DNA from: Pseudoxanthomonas sp. X-1
GTDB taxonomy: Bacteria > Pseudomonadota > Gammaproteobacteria > Xanthomonadales > Xanthomonadaceae
Assembly: GCF_020042665.1 (NCBI RefSeq)
Contig: NZ_CP083376.1
Location: 310,001-374,000 of the forward strand
DNA length: 64,000 bases
Direction of reading: 5' to 3'
Position numbers and translations under genes: made by a program. Of this stretch, positions 63,848 to 64,000 are shown piece after piece (position 1 is the first letter of the stretch; each line of letters opens with the position of its first letter). The notes under the pieces were generated by a model. That model had not been told where the DNA came from and did not search any database. It worked only from the letters and a program-made list of their open reading frames with translations.

Positions 63848-64000
63848 ATGCCGGTCAACACAGTACGTTCCCTCCTGCTTGCCGCGTGCGTCCTCGGACT
63901 GCTGTCCGCCTGCGGCGGCGGCGCGCCGGAACAGCATCTGACGCTGGAGCTGGAAGGCAAGCCGCTGCGCTTCGACAAGCATCTGGGCGCCAACGATCCA
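63848..64000 (+). CDS. Lipoprotein, 5' part only
   Basis: The first 51 codons of a gene cut by the right edge. The signal peptide SLLLAACVLGLLSAC ends in a lipobox (LLSAC) with Cys22 expected to be lipidated; the residue after it is Gly, so outer-membrane sorting is likely. The rest (GGGAPEQHLTLELEGKPL) is too short to place in a family. Confidence 0.7.
   Translation, partial: MPVNTVRSLLLAACVLGLLSACGGGAPEQHLTLELEGKPLRFDKHLGANDP

Overview
The window is high-GC, gene-dense chromosomal DNA from a gammaproteobacterium of the Xanthomonadaceae (Xanthomonas, Lysobacter or Pseudoxanthomonas-like; the genus cannot be fixed from sequence reading alone). The grounds are a xanthomonadin-type aryl polyene pigment cluster with a XanB2-like chorismatase, a rho/trxA/rhlB block next to ftsEX, and a xanthomonad-style GlcNAc utilisation locus with a TonB-dependent receptor.

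Layout. 1-1919: 5' part of a secreted S9 peptidase gene running off the left edge. 2081-16308 and 21686-26103: the aryl polyene cluster. It holds two tandem AMP-ligases, an unrecognised membrane-anchored protein, the chorismatase, two halogenase-like flavoproteins, an acyl carrier protein, acyltransferases, two hot-dog dehydratase-like proteins, a LolA-like protein, an MMPL exporter, a ketoreductase, a glycosyltransferase and a ketosynthase pair. Chorismatase supplies the hydroxybenzoate starter, the ligases charge it for the carrier protein, the ketosynthase/reductase/dehydratase set extends it, and the acyl/glycosyl transferases and exporter finish and place the pigment. The two arms converge on an inserted locus (16392-21400): a 1552-residue secreted RHS protein with a JAMM-like DUF4329 tip, followed by an overlapping AT-rich small gene that may be its immunity protein.

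26289-33200: YcgL, a giant membrane ankyrin-repeat protein, a CsaA-like tRNA-binding protein, a KefB/C-type antiporter and a TonB-like periplasmic protein. 33201-34041 is a non-coding stretch full of palindromic repeats. 34042-41838: rho, trxA, rhlB, ftsE, ftsX, a double-receiver response regulator, folB and a divergent folK. 41954-46229: pteridine reductase, then the Anbu-associated ATP-grasp/alpha-E pair and convergent Anbu peptidase. 46566-48575: NDUFAF7-like methyltransferase, VanZ-like protein and a small zinc-ribbon membrane protein.

48594-61667: GlcNAc/chitin-oligosaccharide utilisation. A GH20 hexosaminidase, a TonB-dependent receptor and a glucokinase-family kinase lie on the minus strand. 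They are divergent from nagQ-nagP-nagR-nagB-II-nagA-nagX, with a LacI-type palindrome in the shared promoter region. The window ends with a YeiH-type transporter, its divergent LysR regulator and the start of a lipoprotein gene. Two families of intergenic palindromic repeats recur across the window. I saw no rRNA, tRNA, CRISPR array, transposase or prophage gene.
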